Source: Spirochaetae bacterium HGW-Spirochaetae-3 (GTDB taxonomy: Bacteria > Spirochaetota > Spirochaetia > Treponematales > UBA12059). Taken from it: a stretch of 64,000 nt of DNA. The first letter of the stretch is position 1. Each line of letters begins with the position of its first letter. A program made the position numbers and the translations under genes. This document shows positions 34,731-46,634 of this stretch, in pieces. The DNA lies in assembly GCA_002839315.1 (NCBI GenBank), contig PGXV01000003.1:62001-126000 (forward strand). The letters are read 5' to 3'. The notes under the pieces are model-generated. The model was not told where the DNA came from, searched no databases, and saw nothing but the letters and a program-made list of their open reading frames with translations.

Positions 34731-36091
34731 GGCTCCGATCGAACATCGCGGCGCTCATTCTCGTCGCGGCGACGACGGGATTATGGGCGCAGACCACGGT
34801 CCTTTCATTGGAAGAATGCCTGAGCATGGGAAACGCGTCGAGCGCCAGGCTCCGTTCCGGCGAAGCCTCCGTAGCGGAAAGCGAGGGTCGCCTCGCGGAG
34901 GCTCGATTCCGGGCTATACCTTCCATATCGCTTTCCGCGTCCTACGCGAGGCTGAGCGACATCGAGGCGGGGACGATCACGGCGACGAATCCCGTTACCG
35001 GGGATCCCGTGGCCACGGTCTCGCTCGGCGAGCCTATCCTGAACAGCGCGGCGCTACGGCTATCGATCCAGCAACCGGTGTTTACCGGTTTCCGTATCAG
35101 GAGCGCTACCGAACAGGCGCAGGCCCTGCTCTATGCATCGCTCGACGATCGCGATCGCGTCGAACAATCGGTAGCCGCCGCCATCGAGGACGCGTACTGG
35201 TCCGCGACGGGCGCCAGGGAGGCGTCCGCCGCGTTCGCCGAGTACGTCGAACAGGCCCGGCGGCACCTGAAGGACGCGGAGAACATGCTCGAGCAGGGCC
35301 TCGGCACGCGCAACGACGTGCTAAAAGCGAAGATGCGGCTCTCGGGGGCCGAGACGCGGAGCATGGAGGCCGAGACGGCCCTCGTCGCCGCAAGGATGCG
35401 GCTCAACCTCCTGATCGGGCTCGCGTGGGACGCCGCGACCGATACGCGGGCGATATCCGGCTCGGGAGCTCCGGGGGAACCGGCGTCCGACGACAGAGGC
35501 GTAGACGGGCTGCTCCTGGACGGACTGTCCCGCCGCCCGGAGCTCGCGGCCGCGCGTTCGCGGTTAAGCGCCGGCGAGGCGGCGATTCGCGCGGCCCGCG
35601 CCGCGCTCTACCCGAGCGTATTCCTTACCGGCGACGTCTCGCTCGCCGACCCCAACCAGCGATTCTTCCCGCAAGTAGCCGAGTTCAACGCTACCTGGTC
35701 CGTCGGCGTACTCGTAGCGATGGACGTCGGTGGGATTCCAGCCGCGACGGCGCAGGCCGAGCAGTATTCGGCACGGCTACGCAGGGAACAGGCGGCGCTC
35801 GCCTCGGCCGCCGATACGGTCACGCAGGAAATAGTCTCCGCGTACCTGTCGCGCGAAAGGGCTCGGCAGCAGTCGCTCGACGCGGAATCCTATCTGGCTT
35901 TGGCCGAAGACGGCATGCGCACGACCCGGGAGCTATACGAAGCGGGCGTCGCGCTCGACTCGGACGCGGCGGACGCCGAGGCGACGCTCCTCGCCGCCCG
36001 GCTCCAGCTGGTAAACGCACGTATCGCCGAAAGAAAGGCCTCGGCCGCCCTGCGCTACGCCGTCGGCGACCGGTCGCCAGGCGCCGAATGA
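34727..36091 (+). CDS. TolC-family outer membrane efflux protein
   Basis: A 454-residue outer-membrane channel subunit with signal peptide (SNIAALILVAATTGLWA, cleaved before QTT). It has the duplicated TolC layout: LSLEECLSMGNASSARLRSG at the start of repeat 1, and the second repeat from LLLDGLSRRPELAAARSRLS to the end. Long coiled-coil helices lie at ~150-215 and ~360-440. It traverses the periplasm and outer membrane, proving a diderm envelope. AGGAGG precedes the ATG, which overlaps the stop of the ATPase gene. Confidence 0.9.
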   Translation: MRLRSNIAALILVAATTGLWAQTTVLSLEECLSMGNASSARLRSGEASVAESEGRLAEARFRAIPSISLSASYARLSDIEAGTITATNPVTGDPVATVSLGEPILNSAALRLSIQQPVFTGFRIRSATEQAQALLYASLDDRDRVEQSVAAAIEDAYWSATGAREASAAFAEYVEQARRHLKDAENMLEQGLGTRNDVLKAKMRLSGAETRSMEAETALVAARMRLNLLIGLAWDAATDTRAISGSGAPGEPASDDRGVDGLLLDGLSRRPELAAARSRLSAGEAAIRAARAALYPSVFLTGDVSLADPNQRFFPQVAEFNATWSVGVLVAMDVGGIPAATAQAEQYSARLRREQAALASAADTVTQEIVSAYLSRERARQQSLDAESYLALAEDGMRTTRELYEAGVALDSDAADAEATLLAARLQLVNARIAERKASAALRYAVGDRSPGAE

Positions 36092-37014
36092 CGCAGCCCC
36101 CGGCCATACGCGTAGATAGCGTAGAGAAACGGTTCGGCGAGTTCCGCGCCGTCGACGACGTCTCGTTTTCCGTAGAGAAAGGGAGCGTCTTCGGTCTGCT
36201 CGGCGCCAACGGAGCCGGAAAGTCGACGCTTATCCGCATCCTCTGCGGAATACTCGCTCCCACGAACGGTAGCGCCCGGGTCGACGGCTTCGACGTGGCG
36301 ACGGAGACGGAGGAAGTGAAGCGCCGGATAGGCTACATGTCGCAACGCTTCTCCCTCTACGAGGACATCTCGGTCATAGAGAACATCCGCTTCTTCGGCG
36401 GCTTGTACGGGCTATCGGGCGCGAGCCTCAGGACGGCGGAAGAGCGAACCGTCTCGCTGGCGGGATTGGCGGGCGAAGAGAGCCGGATAACCGGACAGCT
36501 TTCGGGAGGATGGAAACAGCGGCTGGCGCTGGGATGCGCTATCCTGCACGAGCCTTCGGTCGTATTCCTCGACGAGCCCACCGGCGGCGTCGATCCGGTG
36601 GCGAGGCGCCTTTTCTGGGAGATCATCGACGGACTCGCCGCGGCCGGCTCCACGATCCTGGTCACCACCCACTATATGGACGAAGCCGAATTCTGCAATT
36701 CCATAGTGCTCATGCACGCGGGAAAGATAGTCGCCAGCGGAAGCCCCCAGGAACTGAAGCGCGAATACATACGGGGCCGCGTATTCGAGATCGAGTGCGA
36801 CGACGTATCGCTCGCGCCCGCGCTTCTGGCCAAGGACGGGCGGATTGCCGACGCGTCGCCGTTCGGGGCCTTCCTGCACGTCACGCTGCGGGAAGGCGTC
36901 GACGCGGGCCTCGTACCGTCCCTACTAACGGGAGCCGGCGTCCGATTCGGCAGGATAGAGCCGATACGCCCGTCGCTGGAGGACGTCTTCCTCCACGTCA
37001 TAGAGAAAAGATAG
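36088..37014 (+). CDS. ABC transporter ATPase, second (YbhF C-half-like)
   Basis: A 308-residue ATPase with complete motifs: Walker A LLGANGAGKSTLIRIL, Q-loop YMSQRFSLYEDISV, signature LSGGWKQRLALGCAI, Walker B VVFLDEPTGGVDP and switch VTTHYMDEAEFC with an intact histidine. Compared with the first ATPase, this one looks catalytically canonical, so the pair may be an asymmetric heterodimer (inference). Coupled to tolC by a 4-bp overlap; the permeases follow 9 bp later. Confidence 0.92.
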   Translation: MTQPPAIRVDSVEKRFGEFRAVDDVSFSVEKGSVFGLLGANGAGKSTLIRILCGILAPTNGSARVDGFDVATETEEVKRRIGYMSQRFSLYEDISVIENIRFFGGLYGLSGASLRTAEERTVSLAGLAGEESRITGQLSGGWKQRLALGCAILHEPSVVFLDEPTGGVDPVARRLFWEIIDGLAAAGSTILVTTHYMDEAEFCNSIVLMHAGKIVASGSPQELKREYIRGRVFEIECDDVSLAPALLAKDGRIADASPFGAFLHVTLREGVDAGLVPSLLTGAGVRFGRIEPIRPSLEDVFLHVIEKR

Positions 37015-37023
37015 GAAGGCGCC

Positions 37024-38136
37024 ATGCAGAGCCTCCGACGAATCCGAGCGATCATCAAGAAGGAATTCCGCCAGATCTTCAGGGATATCGGCACGCTGGG
37101 AACGCTCGTCATCCTGCCCCTGATACTCCTCGTCCTCTTCGGCTACGCGATCAGCCTCGACGTGAAGGAAATCAAGATAGCCGTATGGGACCTCGACAAG
37201 ACCGATATAAGCCGGGAGTATCAGCGCAGCTTCTTCAATACCCCGTATTTTACGTTTCGTTCGGCGATATCGAATTCCGAGGATCGCGACAGGGTCCTGG
37301 CCAAGGGAGAAGTCCTCGCGGTCATGACCATACCCCCGGGATTCGCGCGAACCATCGATAGAGGGGAAACCGCGCCGGTACAGTTCCTGATAGACGCGAG
37401 CAACAGCACGACGGCGTCCACGGCGATAGGGTACATAACGAGCGCCGATCGGGCGTTCTCCCAGAAGAGGGCCGCGACGCGCGCCGGTATAGAGCTACGG
37501 CCGCGGGTCGTATTCAACCAGGAATTGAAGAGCGTCAACTCGATGATTCCCGGCCTCATCGTGCTTATCCTGACCCTGGCCTCCGTGGTATCCACCGCGC
37601 TTACCCTGGTACGAGAGAAGGAACACGGAACCGAGGAGCAGCTGAGCGTCTCGCCGATAACCCCGGTCGAATTGATTATCGGCAAGACGCTCCCCTACCT
37701 CGGCGTGGCGCTCGTCTCGACCACGCTGATCCTCGTATCGAGCAGGCTCTTCTTCGGCGTCGCCGTCAAGGGTAGCCTGGCGCTCCTGTACGGTACGACG
37801 ATACTGTTCCTGCTCGCGTCCCTGGGCATCGGGATACTGATCTCGTCCGTAGTCGCTACCCAGCAGGCCGCCTTCATGATAAGCACGATGCTTACGGTCC
37901 TTCCTACGTTCATACTGACGGGATTCGTTTTCCCTATCCGTAATATGCCCGGGATAATACGGGCGGTATCCGCGGCGCTCCCGGCCCGGTACTACCTCTC
38001 CGCCGTACGCGCGATAATGCTCAAGGGCGCCGGGGCGTCGTCGATCCGTAACGAACTCCTCATACTCTCGGCCTCCGCCGCGCTCCTGCTCGGATTAGGC
38101 GCCGCCCGGGTCTCGTTATCGAGGGGACGGTCATGA
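37024..38136 (+). CDS. ABC-2 permease, first (YbhS-like)
   Basis: A 370-residue membrane subunit: one N-terminal helix (LGTLVILPLILLVLFGYAIS), a ~150-residue periplasmic domain (VWDLDKTDISREYQRSFFNT onward), and five C-terminal helices with the ABC-2 signature LTLVREKEHGTEEQLSVSPI and FILTGFVFPIRNMPG. This is the YbhS/YhhJ type of exporter permease. GAAGG precedes the ATG; the stop overlaps the next start by 4 bp. Confidence 0.92.
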   Translation: MQSLRRIRAIIKKEFRQIFRDIGTLGTLVILPLILLVLFGYAISLDVKEIKIAVWDLDKTDISREYQRSFFNTPYFTFRSAISNSEDRDRVLAKGEVLAVMTIPPGFARTIDRGETAPVQFLIDASNSTTASTAIGYITSADRAFSQKRAATRAGIELRPRVVFNQELKSVNSMIPGLIVLILTLASVVSTALTLVREKEHGTEEQLSVSPITPVELIIGKTLPYLGVALVSTTLILVSSRLFFGVAVKGSLALLYGTTILFLLASLGIGILISSVVATQQAAFMISTMLTVLPTFILTGFVFPIRNMPGIIRAVSAALPARYYLSAVRAIMLKGAGASSIRNELLILSASAALLLGLGAARVSLSRGRS

Positions 38137-39239
38137 AAGGCCGTATCGTTACGCTTATAAAGAAGGAATTCCAGCAGATACTCAGGGACAAGAAGATGAG
38201 GATGATGATCCTGGTCGCCCCCGTGCTCCAGATCGTCCTGCTGGGCTATGCGGCCAACATGGACGTGACGAGCGTGCCGCTCGGAGTATACGACCTGGAC
38301 CACGGCGTCCGTAGCCGCGAGCTCGTCGATCGATTCCTTAATTCCGGGTACTTCGTCCTCGCCGCCCGGGCCGACTCGTTCGAGGATCTCGACGGCTTCT
38401 TCATGGACGGGAAGACCGAAGTGAACCTGGTCATCCCCGACGGGTTCTCCCGCGATATCGACGCCGGCAGGGGCGCCGCGCTGCAATTGACCGCGGACGG
38501 CGCCGTGTCGAACAGCGCTACGATAGCCCTTTCCTACGCGACCGGTATCGTCTCCCGCTACGCGAACGCCGGCTCCGTCGCCGGATTCGCCGCCGCGACC
38601 GCGCCGGAAATACGCGCCTGGTATAACCCCGAGCTAAGAACCCGGCTCTTCATGGTACCCGGCGTACTGGCCCTGCTCCTGATGATGTTTACCCTGATAT
38701 TCACGTCCCTCTCCGTAGTCAAGGAGAAGGAGCTCGGTACGATAGAGCAACTCATCGTAACCCCGCTCAAATCCACGGAACTGATTATCGGCAAGCTGGC
38801 TCCGTTCGTCATCGTCAGCCTCGTCATGAGCGTCCTCGTCATCCTGGCCGCCACGTTCGTGTTCAGGATCTATCCGCGGGGGAGCGTCCTCCTGCTCCTG
38901 GCGCTATGCCTGGTATTCGCGCTCAGCACGCTGGGCCTGGGACTGTTCGTATCGACCATCGCGGCCAATCAGCAGCAGGCGATGTTCTTCTCCATCTTCT
39001 TCTTCATGTTCCCGATGACGATCCTGTCGGGCTTCGTCTTCCCGGTCGAGAATATGCCCGCGTGGATCCAGCCGATCACGTACGTCCTTCCGCTGCGCTA
39101 TTTCTTCGTCATCGTCCGCGGCATCTACCTGAAGGGCGACGGCGTCAGGGAGCTCTGGCCCCAGGCGCTGGCGCTCCTGGCGATAGGCGCGACGGTCATC
39201 ACGGTCAGCATGCTCCGGTTCAAGAAGCGGCTGGACTAG
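38133..39239 (+). CDS. ABC-2 permease, second (YbhR-like)
   Basis: A 368-residue paralogue of the preceding permease with the same plan: helix 1 MMILVAPVLQIVLLGYAANM, periplasmic domain, then LSVVKEKELGTIEQLIVTPL and TILSGFVFPVENMPAWIQ in the five-helix C-terminal part. The two permeases would form the heterodimeric channel served by the two ATPases. It is the last gene of the seven-gene operon; the convergent J-domain gene begins 14 bp later. Confidence 0.92.
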   Translation: MKGRIVTLIKKEFQQILRDKKMRMMILVAPVLQIVLLGYAANMDVTSVPLGVYDLDHGVRSRELVDRFLNSGYFVLAARADSFEDLDGFFMDGKTEVNLVIPDGFSRDIDAGRGAALQLTADGAVSNSATIALSYATGIVSRYANAGSVAGFAAATAPEIRAWYNPELRTRLFMVPGVLALLLMMFTLIFTSLSVVKEKELGTIEQLIVTPLKSTELIIGKLAPFVIVSLVMSVLVILAATFVFRIYPRGSVLLLLALCLVFALSTLGLGLFVSTIAANQQQAMFFSIFFFMFPMTILSGFVFPVENMPAWIQPITYVLPLRYFFVIVRGIYLKGDGVRELWPQALALLAIGATVITVSMLRFKKRLD

Positions 39240-39253
39240 GCGGGCCGACGGGC

Positions 39254-39889
39254 CTACCCCAGCGCCGGCCCCCCGTCCATATCGCCGACGAGCGTCCCCA
39301 GGAAGCCGATGACGGCGGCCTCGGTCCGGGTCGCGCGAAGCGCCGCGAACTCTATCTCGATGGACGCGCGGAGCGGCACGACGCCGCACTCGGCGTACTC
39401 GATCATCTCCTCCACGAGAGCGAGGATCGGCTCGACGCGCGACGGATCGGGGGAGGCCTTCATCGCCAGGAGCGAGCGCTCGAACGCGTCGAAGGCGGCG
39501 ACCCGCCCGCCCGCCTCGCGGCGGTCCCACGCGGACAGCGAGGAGCGGACGTTGAGCCGCAGGCGCGCGTACTTCCGGCGCTCCTGATCGTGCCTGGCCA
39601 GCTTCGGGAAGCCCGCCTTCAGCAGCCCCTCGAGGTCGGCGTAGAACAGGTCGCGGTCGAACCGGCCTCGCGTCCCGCCGCCCCCGGCGCTCGCCGTACC
39701 GGGCTTCGGGGCTAGGTAGCGCACGGCCGCCTCGTATTCGGCGCGGGCCTTGATGAACGACTCCCCTCGGGAGTCGGCGTCGCCGAGATCCGGATGCGTC
39801 GCGATCGCGAGCGCGCGGAAGGCGGACTTCAGCTCGCCTTCCGTCGATATCTCTCCGTCCTCTATGCGGCTTATGAAGCGATTGGCCAT
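39254..39889 (-). CDS. J-domain protein
   Basis: A 211-residue protein whose first ~60 residues form a J domain: GELKSAFRALAIATHPDLGD contains the HPD tripeptide (about residues 33-35) that stimulates Hsp70 ATPase, followed by the helix FIKARAEYEAAVRYLAP. There is no Gly/Phe or zinc-finger region; the remaining ~140 residues are helical and unassigned. It is therefore a type III J-protein with an unknown client. It has its own AT-rich leader (39890-40016). Confidence 0.7.
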   Translation of the reverse strand: MANRFISRIEDGEISTEGELKSAFRALAIATHPDLGDADSRGESFIKARAEYEAAVRYLAPKPGTASAGGGGTRGRFDRDLFYADLEGLLKAGFPKLARHDQERRKYARLRLNVRSSLSAWDRREAGGRVAAFDAFERSLLAMKASPDPSRVEPILALVEEMIEYAECGVVPLRASIEIEFAALRATRTEAAVIGFLGTLVGDMDGGPALG

Positions 39890-40016
39890 AAGGACAGCCT
39901 AGCATGTACGATGGGCCTTGCGCGATCTTCCGTTCTCGAGTAATAGCGATTCGACGGATGATTCGTAAAGCGTATCATAAAAAACCATGTTGTTATTATT
40001 TTATTACTTTGTTGTT

Positions 40017-40931
40017 TTACACGGTCTCTTGTCGCTTTTTCTTGCCTGTCATTGCCGAGACCAATCCTCCGGCCAGTATCAACGCGCCGCCGGCCAGGTG
40101 CGCAGGGCCGAGGGTCTCGCCCAGGAAGAGGAATCCGAACAGCGCTCCGTACAGGGGCAGGGTATTATAGAACACCATGGCGCCGCCGGCGCCCAGACGC
40201 TTCACGCCGGCGTTCCAGCAAAGAAAGCCCAGGGCCGCAGGCACGACGCCTAGGTATAGGATGATACCGATAAGAGCCGGGCTCCACGCGGCAGGAGATG
40301 ACGCCGTCTCGACGAGCGCGGCTATCACCAGGAAGGGTAGCCCCATGAACATGGACAGGGCGGTAGCCGACAGCGGGGAACGGTGCCCGACTATCTTCCT
40401 GACGGCCACCGAATACAGGGACCAGGCCGTGGCGGCGAAGAGAATGAGGAGATCCCCGGGGTTAGGCGATAGCGCCCCGCCTGAAGGCAACCTCCCGCCC
40501 GTCAGGAGCACGGCTACGCCGCCCAGCGCCGCCAGGGCGCCGGCGACCTGTCCGGCTGAAAACGGCTCACGTATGAGCCAGGCGGCGAACACGGCGGTAA
40601 GCAGCGGGCTGACGCTGTTAATAAGCGTACCGTTTATGGCGGTCGTGAAGCGCAAGCCGAAGTACAGCGCGGGAGCGAAGAGCACGATCCCCGTCAGGGC
40701 CATCAAGGTCAGGATCCGCAGGTCCGTTCCGACGCGGCGATCGGCTACGGGCTTACCACGCAGGAGCAGGGCGAACACCACCGAAGCCACGCCGTAACGC
40801 GCGGCCGTCAGGGTAAGCGGACCGATCTGGCCGCGAAGGTACCGTCCAAGTATTATATTCGTGGCCCACGCGCACGTGGCTATATTGACGAGGACAATAC
40901 CTCGTATCGTATCGCGTCTTGATGACGGCAT
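40017..40931 (-). CDS. EamA/DMT-family transporter
   Basis: A 304-residue inner-membrane protein made of two EamA repeats of five helices each (first repeat from GIVLVNIATCAWATNIILGR, second from DLLILFAATAWSLYSVAVRK). Typical sequence details are LTAARYGVASVVFALLLRG and FLFLGETLGPAHLAGGALIL. It is probably an exporter of amino acids, nucleobases or other metabolites; the substrate cannot be read. It lies 18 bp downstream of the DUF434 gene on the same strand and may share its transcript. Confidence 0.9.
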   Translation of the reverse strand: MPSSRRDTIRGIVLVNIATCAWATNIILGRYLRGQIGPLTLTAARYGVASVVFALLLRGKPVADRRVGTDLRILTLMALTGIVLFAPALYFGLRFTTAINGTLINSVSPLLTAVFAAWLIREPFSAGQVAGALAALGGVAVLLTGGRLPSGGALSPNPGDLLILFAATAWSLYSVAVRKIVGHRSPLSATALSMFMGLPFLVIAALVETASSPAAWSPALIGIILYLGVVPAALGFLCWNAGVKRLGAGGAMVFYNTLPLYGALFGFLFLGETLGPAHLAGGALILAGGLVSAMTGKKKRQETV

Positions 40932-40949
40932 CGCTAATCCTCCCCTGGC

Positions 40950-41609
40950 CTATGCTCTTCCCAGGTCGGGGAAGGCTGCGCCGAAAGCGCCTTCCAGTAT
41001 ATACCTGGCAAGATCGAAAATAGGCGCTACTGACGCAAGCGCTATCGCGGAATCCGACGAGGCGACCGCGTCGCCCGGGAATTCCTTGATGACCGGATCC
41101 GCGGACGGCACGACGACTACTTCCGCCCGCAATCCGTAGGCGCGGCACGACTCGCGTATCGCGCCTGCATGCTCGAAACTGCCGGAGACGGGCGCGTCCA
41201 GCACGATCGTAACGCGCTCGGGGTCGAGATCCCGGATCCCGGCGACCATGGAAGCGACGGCGGCGTCGAACGCGATGGCCGGCGAGAAGCGTCCGTGCGA
41301 GCCCCCGGCGTCGCGCAATAGGCCGTCAGTCCCTATGAACAACGGAACCCCCCGCAGGTAGTTATGGACGGTAAAGAGGATGTTGTATCCGTCGATGGCT
41401 AGAGAGGATCGCACCGGTAGACGCGGCAACAACCTGCCGGCGATGCGAATCGCGTCGCCGGCCCGTAGTATTCCTCGGAACAGGATCGTCCGCTCGGCCT
41501 TGCCGAGACGATACCGGTCGCCGACGAGGGACAGGCTACCCGATACCGGATACCCGGAATCGAGTAGGTACCGATAATCGATGATCGCTCGGCTCAGCGC
41601 TTCGCCCAT
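40950..41609 (-). CDS. DUF434 domain protein
   Basis: A 219-residue soluble protein. Residues 1-60 match DUF434 (DYRYLLDSGYPVSGSLSLVGDR, YRLGKAERTILFRGI), a short conserved domain of unknown function. Residues ~65-200 have a PIN- or Toprim-like look with acidic residues after strands (SLAIDGYNILFTVHNYLRG, RVTIVLDAPVSGSFEHA, EVVVVPSADPVIKEF), which would suit a nuclease; this is inference. The promoter must lie by the parS site at 41624, since only about 70 bp separate it from the gyrA terminator. Confidence 0.75.
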   Translation of the reverse strand: MGEALSRAIIDYRYLLDSGYPVSGSLSLVGDRYRLGKAERTILFRGILRAGDAIRIAGRLLPRLPVRSSLAIDGYNILFTVHNYLRGVPLFIGTDGLLRDAGGSHGRFSPAIAFDAAVASMVAGIRDLDPERVTIVLDAPVSGSFEHAGAIRESCRAYGLRAEVVVVPSADPVIKEFPGDAVASSDSAIALASVAPIFDLARYILEGAFGAAFPDLGRA

Positions 41610-41623
41610 AGGCTCCAGTGTAC

Positions 41624-41639
41624 TGTTTCACGTGAAACA
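41624..41639. promoter_or_regulatory. parS site 1
   Basis: TGTTTCACGTGAAACA, a perfect copy of the bacterial chromosomal parS palindrome bound by ParB (Spo0J). It lies about 5 kb from the dnaA/gyrB region, as expected for an origin-proximal centromere. No parA or parB gene is in the window. Confidence 0.97.
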
Positions 41640-41661
41640 ATGCATGCTTTTCTTCGTCGTT

Positions 41662-41677
41662 TGTTTCACGTGAAACA
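41662..41677. promoter_or_regulatory. parS site 2
   Basis: A second perfect TGTTTCACGTGAAACA, 22 bp from the first. It directly abuts the T-tract of the gyrA terminator, so ParB bound here sits at the end of gyrA transcription. Confidence 0.97.
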
Positions 41678-41715
41678 AAAAGGCCGCGACGCCGGTTTAA
41701 ACCGGAATCGCGGCC
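41678..41715 (-). terminator. Terminator of gyrB-gyrA
   Basis: On the minus strand GGCCGCGA (41715-41708) pairs with TCGCGGCC (41689-41682), enclosing the palindrome CCGGTTTAAACCGG, and is followed by TTTTTGTTT, which runs into parS site 2. Confidence 0.9.
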
Positions 41716-41737
41716 GAATTAACCCTTGTAGAGCCTT

Positions 41738-44275
41738 CTATTCCTTGTCGTCGCCATCCTCGGATGCGATCGCGGGCGTACCGTCCGCCTCGTCATCCGG
41801 CTCGGCAAGGGCCGCTACCGCTTGTACCGTAGAAGTGCCGACTTCCTCGTCCTCGTTGATAATCCTGTCCATGCCGACGACGAAGTCGGGGCTGTCTATG
41901 TTGACGATATGCACGCCCCTGGCCGTCTTCCCGCAGAGGCGGACGTCGGCGGCCTTGGTCTTGAGCGTCTTCCCCTGGCTCGTCATGACGACGACGTCGT
42001 CTTCTTCCCGTACGGTGATGGCGCAGACGATCTCGCCGGACCTGTCGTCGGGCTCGTAGATGCGCTGTCCGCGCGTCGCGCGGCCGTGCGGGTTGAAGTT
42101 GTCGTAGTCAATGCGCTTGCCGTATCCGGTCTCGCTTATCAGCAGCATCTGCTCGCCCGGGTTTACGCGAAGCATCGCGTTCAGCTCGTCGGTGTCGGAC
42201 AGCCTGATGCCGCAGACGCCGTGGCTGCTTCGGCCCATCACGCGCACGTCGGTCTCGGATATCCTGAGCGCCTGCCCCTGCCGGGTTATGAGCACGACTT
42301 CGTTCGAACCGTGCGTCCTGCACGCGGAAACCAGGCGATCACCGTCGTCGAGGTTGATGGCGATGATGCCGCGGGTCTTGGCGTTGGCGAACTGGCTCGT
42401 CGCCACGCGCTTGACCACGCCGCGCAGCGTTCCGAAGAACAGGTACGTATCGTCGGTGAAGCCCTTGAGGTCGACGACCGTCGTTATCTCCTCGTTGGCG
42501 CCGATCGCCAGCAGGCTCTTCAGGTGCCCTCCGCGCGCGGCCCTGGAGGCCTCGGGGATCTCGTGGACCTTCTGCCAGTACGCCTTGCCGGCGCTGGATA
42601 TGTACATGATGTAATCGTGCGTATTGGCGACGAATATCTGTTCGACGAAGTCGTCGTCGAGCAGGGACGCGGAATTGGATCCTTTGCCTCCCCTACCCTG
42701 GCTACGGTACGCGCTTACGGGAACGCGCTTTACGAAGCCCTTGTTGGAGAACAGTATCACCATTTCTTCCTTGGTGATCAGATCCTCGATATTGATGGCC
42801 TCTACCTCGTCGTAGACAATTTCCGTACGCCTATCGTCGCCGAACTTGTCGGAAATGATCTTGGTCTCGTCCTTGATCACGCCCAGGACCTTCTCGGGAT
42901 GGGCCAACAGGTCCTTATAATAGGCTATCTTGGCGCGGATTTCGGCCAATTCGGCCTGGAGCTTCTCGATCTCGAGGCTGGTCAGCCGTCCGAGCCGCAT
43001 GTCGACGATAGCCTGGGTCTGCGCCTCGGAAAGCGAGAAGCGCTCCATGAGCGCGGCCTTGGCCGCGTCGACGTTGCGCGAGGCCTTGATGATGCGTACG
43101 ACCTCGTCGATATTCTCTATCGCGACGACGAGGCCTTCCAGGATATGGGCGCGTTCCTCCGCCTTGCGTAGCTCGTACTTGGTACGCTTGGTTACCACGT
43201 CCACCCGGTGGTCGACGAAGCACTTTATCAGGTCCTTGAGAGCCAGGGTCTTGGGAACGCCGCCGACCAAGGCCAGGTTATTGACGCCGAACGTCGTCTG
43301 GAGCTGCGTATGGGCGAAAAGCCTATTGAGGATGAGCTTGGCGACGGCGCCCTTCTTCAGCTCTATGACGACGCGCATGCCTTCCCGGTCCGACTCGTCC
43401 CGGATATCGCTGACGCCCTCGACGACCTTGTCGCGTATCAGCTCGGCTATCTTGGCGACGAGCGTGGCCTTGTTGACGACGTACGGGATCTCGTCGAAGA
43501 CGATCTGTTCCTTGCCGCTCTTCAGGGTCTCGATCGTGAACTTGCCGCGAACGGTCAGCTTGCCGCGCCCGGTGAGATAGGCCTCGCGGATGCCGCGCTT
43601 TCCGAAGATGATGCCGCCCGTCGGGAAGTCGGGTCCCAGGACGTGCTTCATCAGGCCGTCTACGGTTATTTCCGGATCGTCGATATACGCGGCGATGGCG
43701 GCTGAAACCTCGCGGAGGTTATGCGGAGGCATATTAGTCGCCATGCCCACGGCGATACCGGACGAGCCGTTGATGAGCAGGTTGGGTACCGCGGCGGGCA
43801 GGACCGACGGCTCCCGAAGGCTCTCGTCGTAGTTGGGAACGAAGTCGACGGTCTCTTTTTCAAGATCGGACAGGAGCTCGTCGCCGACCTTGGAGAGCTT
43901 GGCCTCGGTATATCGGCTCGCGGCCGCGGGGTCGCCGTCCACAGAGCCGAAGTTACCCTGACCGTGCACCAGCGGATATCGCAGGCTGAAGCCCTGCGCC
44001 ATGCGAACCAACGCGTCGTATAGCGACAGGTCGCCGTGCGGATGGTACTTTCCCATCGCGTCGCCCGTTATACGGGCGCACTTCTTGGTAGCCGCCGTCG
44101 GCTTGAGGCCGAGCTCGTCCATCGCGAACAGGATGCGCCGATGCACCGGCTTGAGGCCGTCCCGCGCGTCCGGGAGAGCGCGGCTGACTATGACGCTCAT
44201 AGCGTAATTGAGGTAGGCGGTCTTGACCTCCTCCTCTATCGCTATAGGAATGATCTTACCGTTTAGTTCTGCCAT
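41738..44275 (-). CDS. gyrA: DNA gyrase subunit A
   Basis: Breaks and reseals DNA in negative supercoiling. The 845-residue protein has the winged-helix/quinolone region with active-site tyrosine in ASRYTEAK (Tyr122, same number as E. coli), and a C-terminal beta-pinwheel domain with the gyrase-specific GyrA box QGRGGKG (about residue 535), which separates it from ParC. The C-terminus is acidic. At position 83 the protein has leucine ([10 protein letters not shown]), the residue found in quinolone-resistant mutants of E. coli (S83L). It lies 1 bp after gyrB, reading away from the origin. Confidence 0.98.
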   Translation of the reverse strand: MAELNGKIIPIAIEEEVKTAYLNYAMSVIVSRALPDARDGLKPVHRRILFAMDELGLKPTAATKKCARITGDAMGKYHPHGDLSLYDALVRMAQGFSLRYPLVHGQGNFGSVDGDPAAASRYTEAKLSKVGDELLSDLEKETVDFVPNYDESLREPSVLPAAVPNLLINGSSGIAVGMATNMPPHNLREVSAAIAAYIDDPEITVDGLMKHVLGPDFPTGGIIFGKRGIREAYLTGRGKLTVRGKFTIETLKSGKEQIVFDEIPYVVNKATLVAKIAELIRDKVVEGVSDIRDESDREGMRVVIELKKGAVAKLILNRLFAHTQLQTTFGVNNLALVGGVPKTLALKDLIKCFVDHRVDVVTKRTKYELRKAEERAHILEGLVVAIENIDEVVRIIKASRNVDAAKAALMERFSLSEAQTQAIVDMRLGRLTSLEIEKLQAELAEIRAKIAYYKDLLAHPEKVLGVIKDETKIISDKFGDDRRTEIVYDEVEAINIEDLITKEEMVILFSNKGFVKRVPVSAYRSQGRGGKGSNSASLLDDDFVEQIFVANTHDYIMYISSAGKAYWQKVHEIPEASRAARGGHLKSLLAIGANEEITTVVDLKGFTDDTYLFFGTLRGVVKRVATSQFANAKTRGIIAINLDDGDRLVSACRTHGSNEVVLITRQGQALRISETDVRVMGRSSHGVCGIRLSDTDELNAMLRVNPGEQMLLISETGYGKRIDYDNFNPHGRATRGQRIYEPDDRSGEIVCAITVREEDDVVVMTSQGKTLKTKAADVRLCGKTARGVHIVNIDSPDFVVGMDRIINEDEEVGTSTVQAVAALAEPDDEADGTPAIASEDGDDKE

Positions 44276-44276
44276 A

Positions 44277-46634
<2,358 letters not shown>

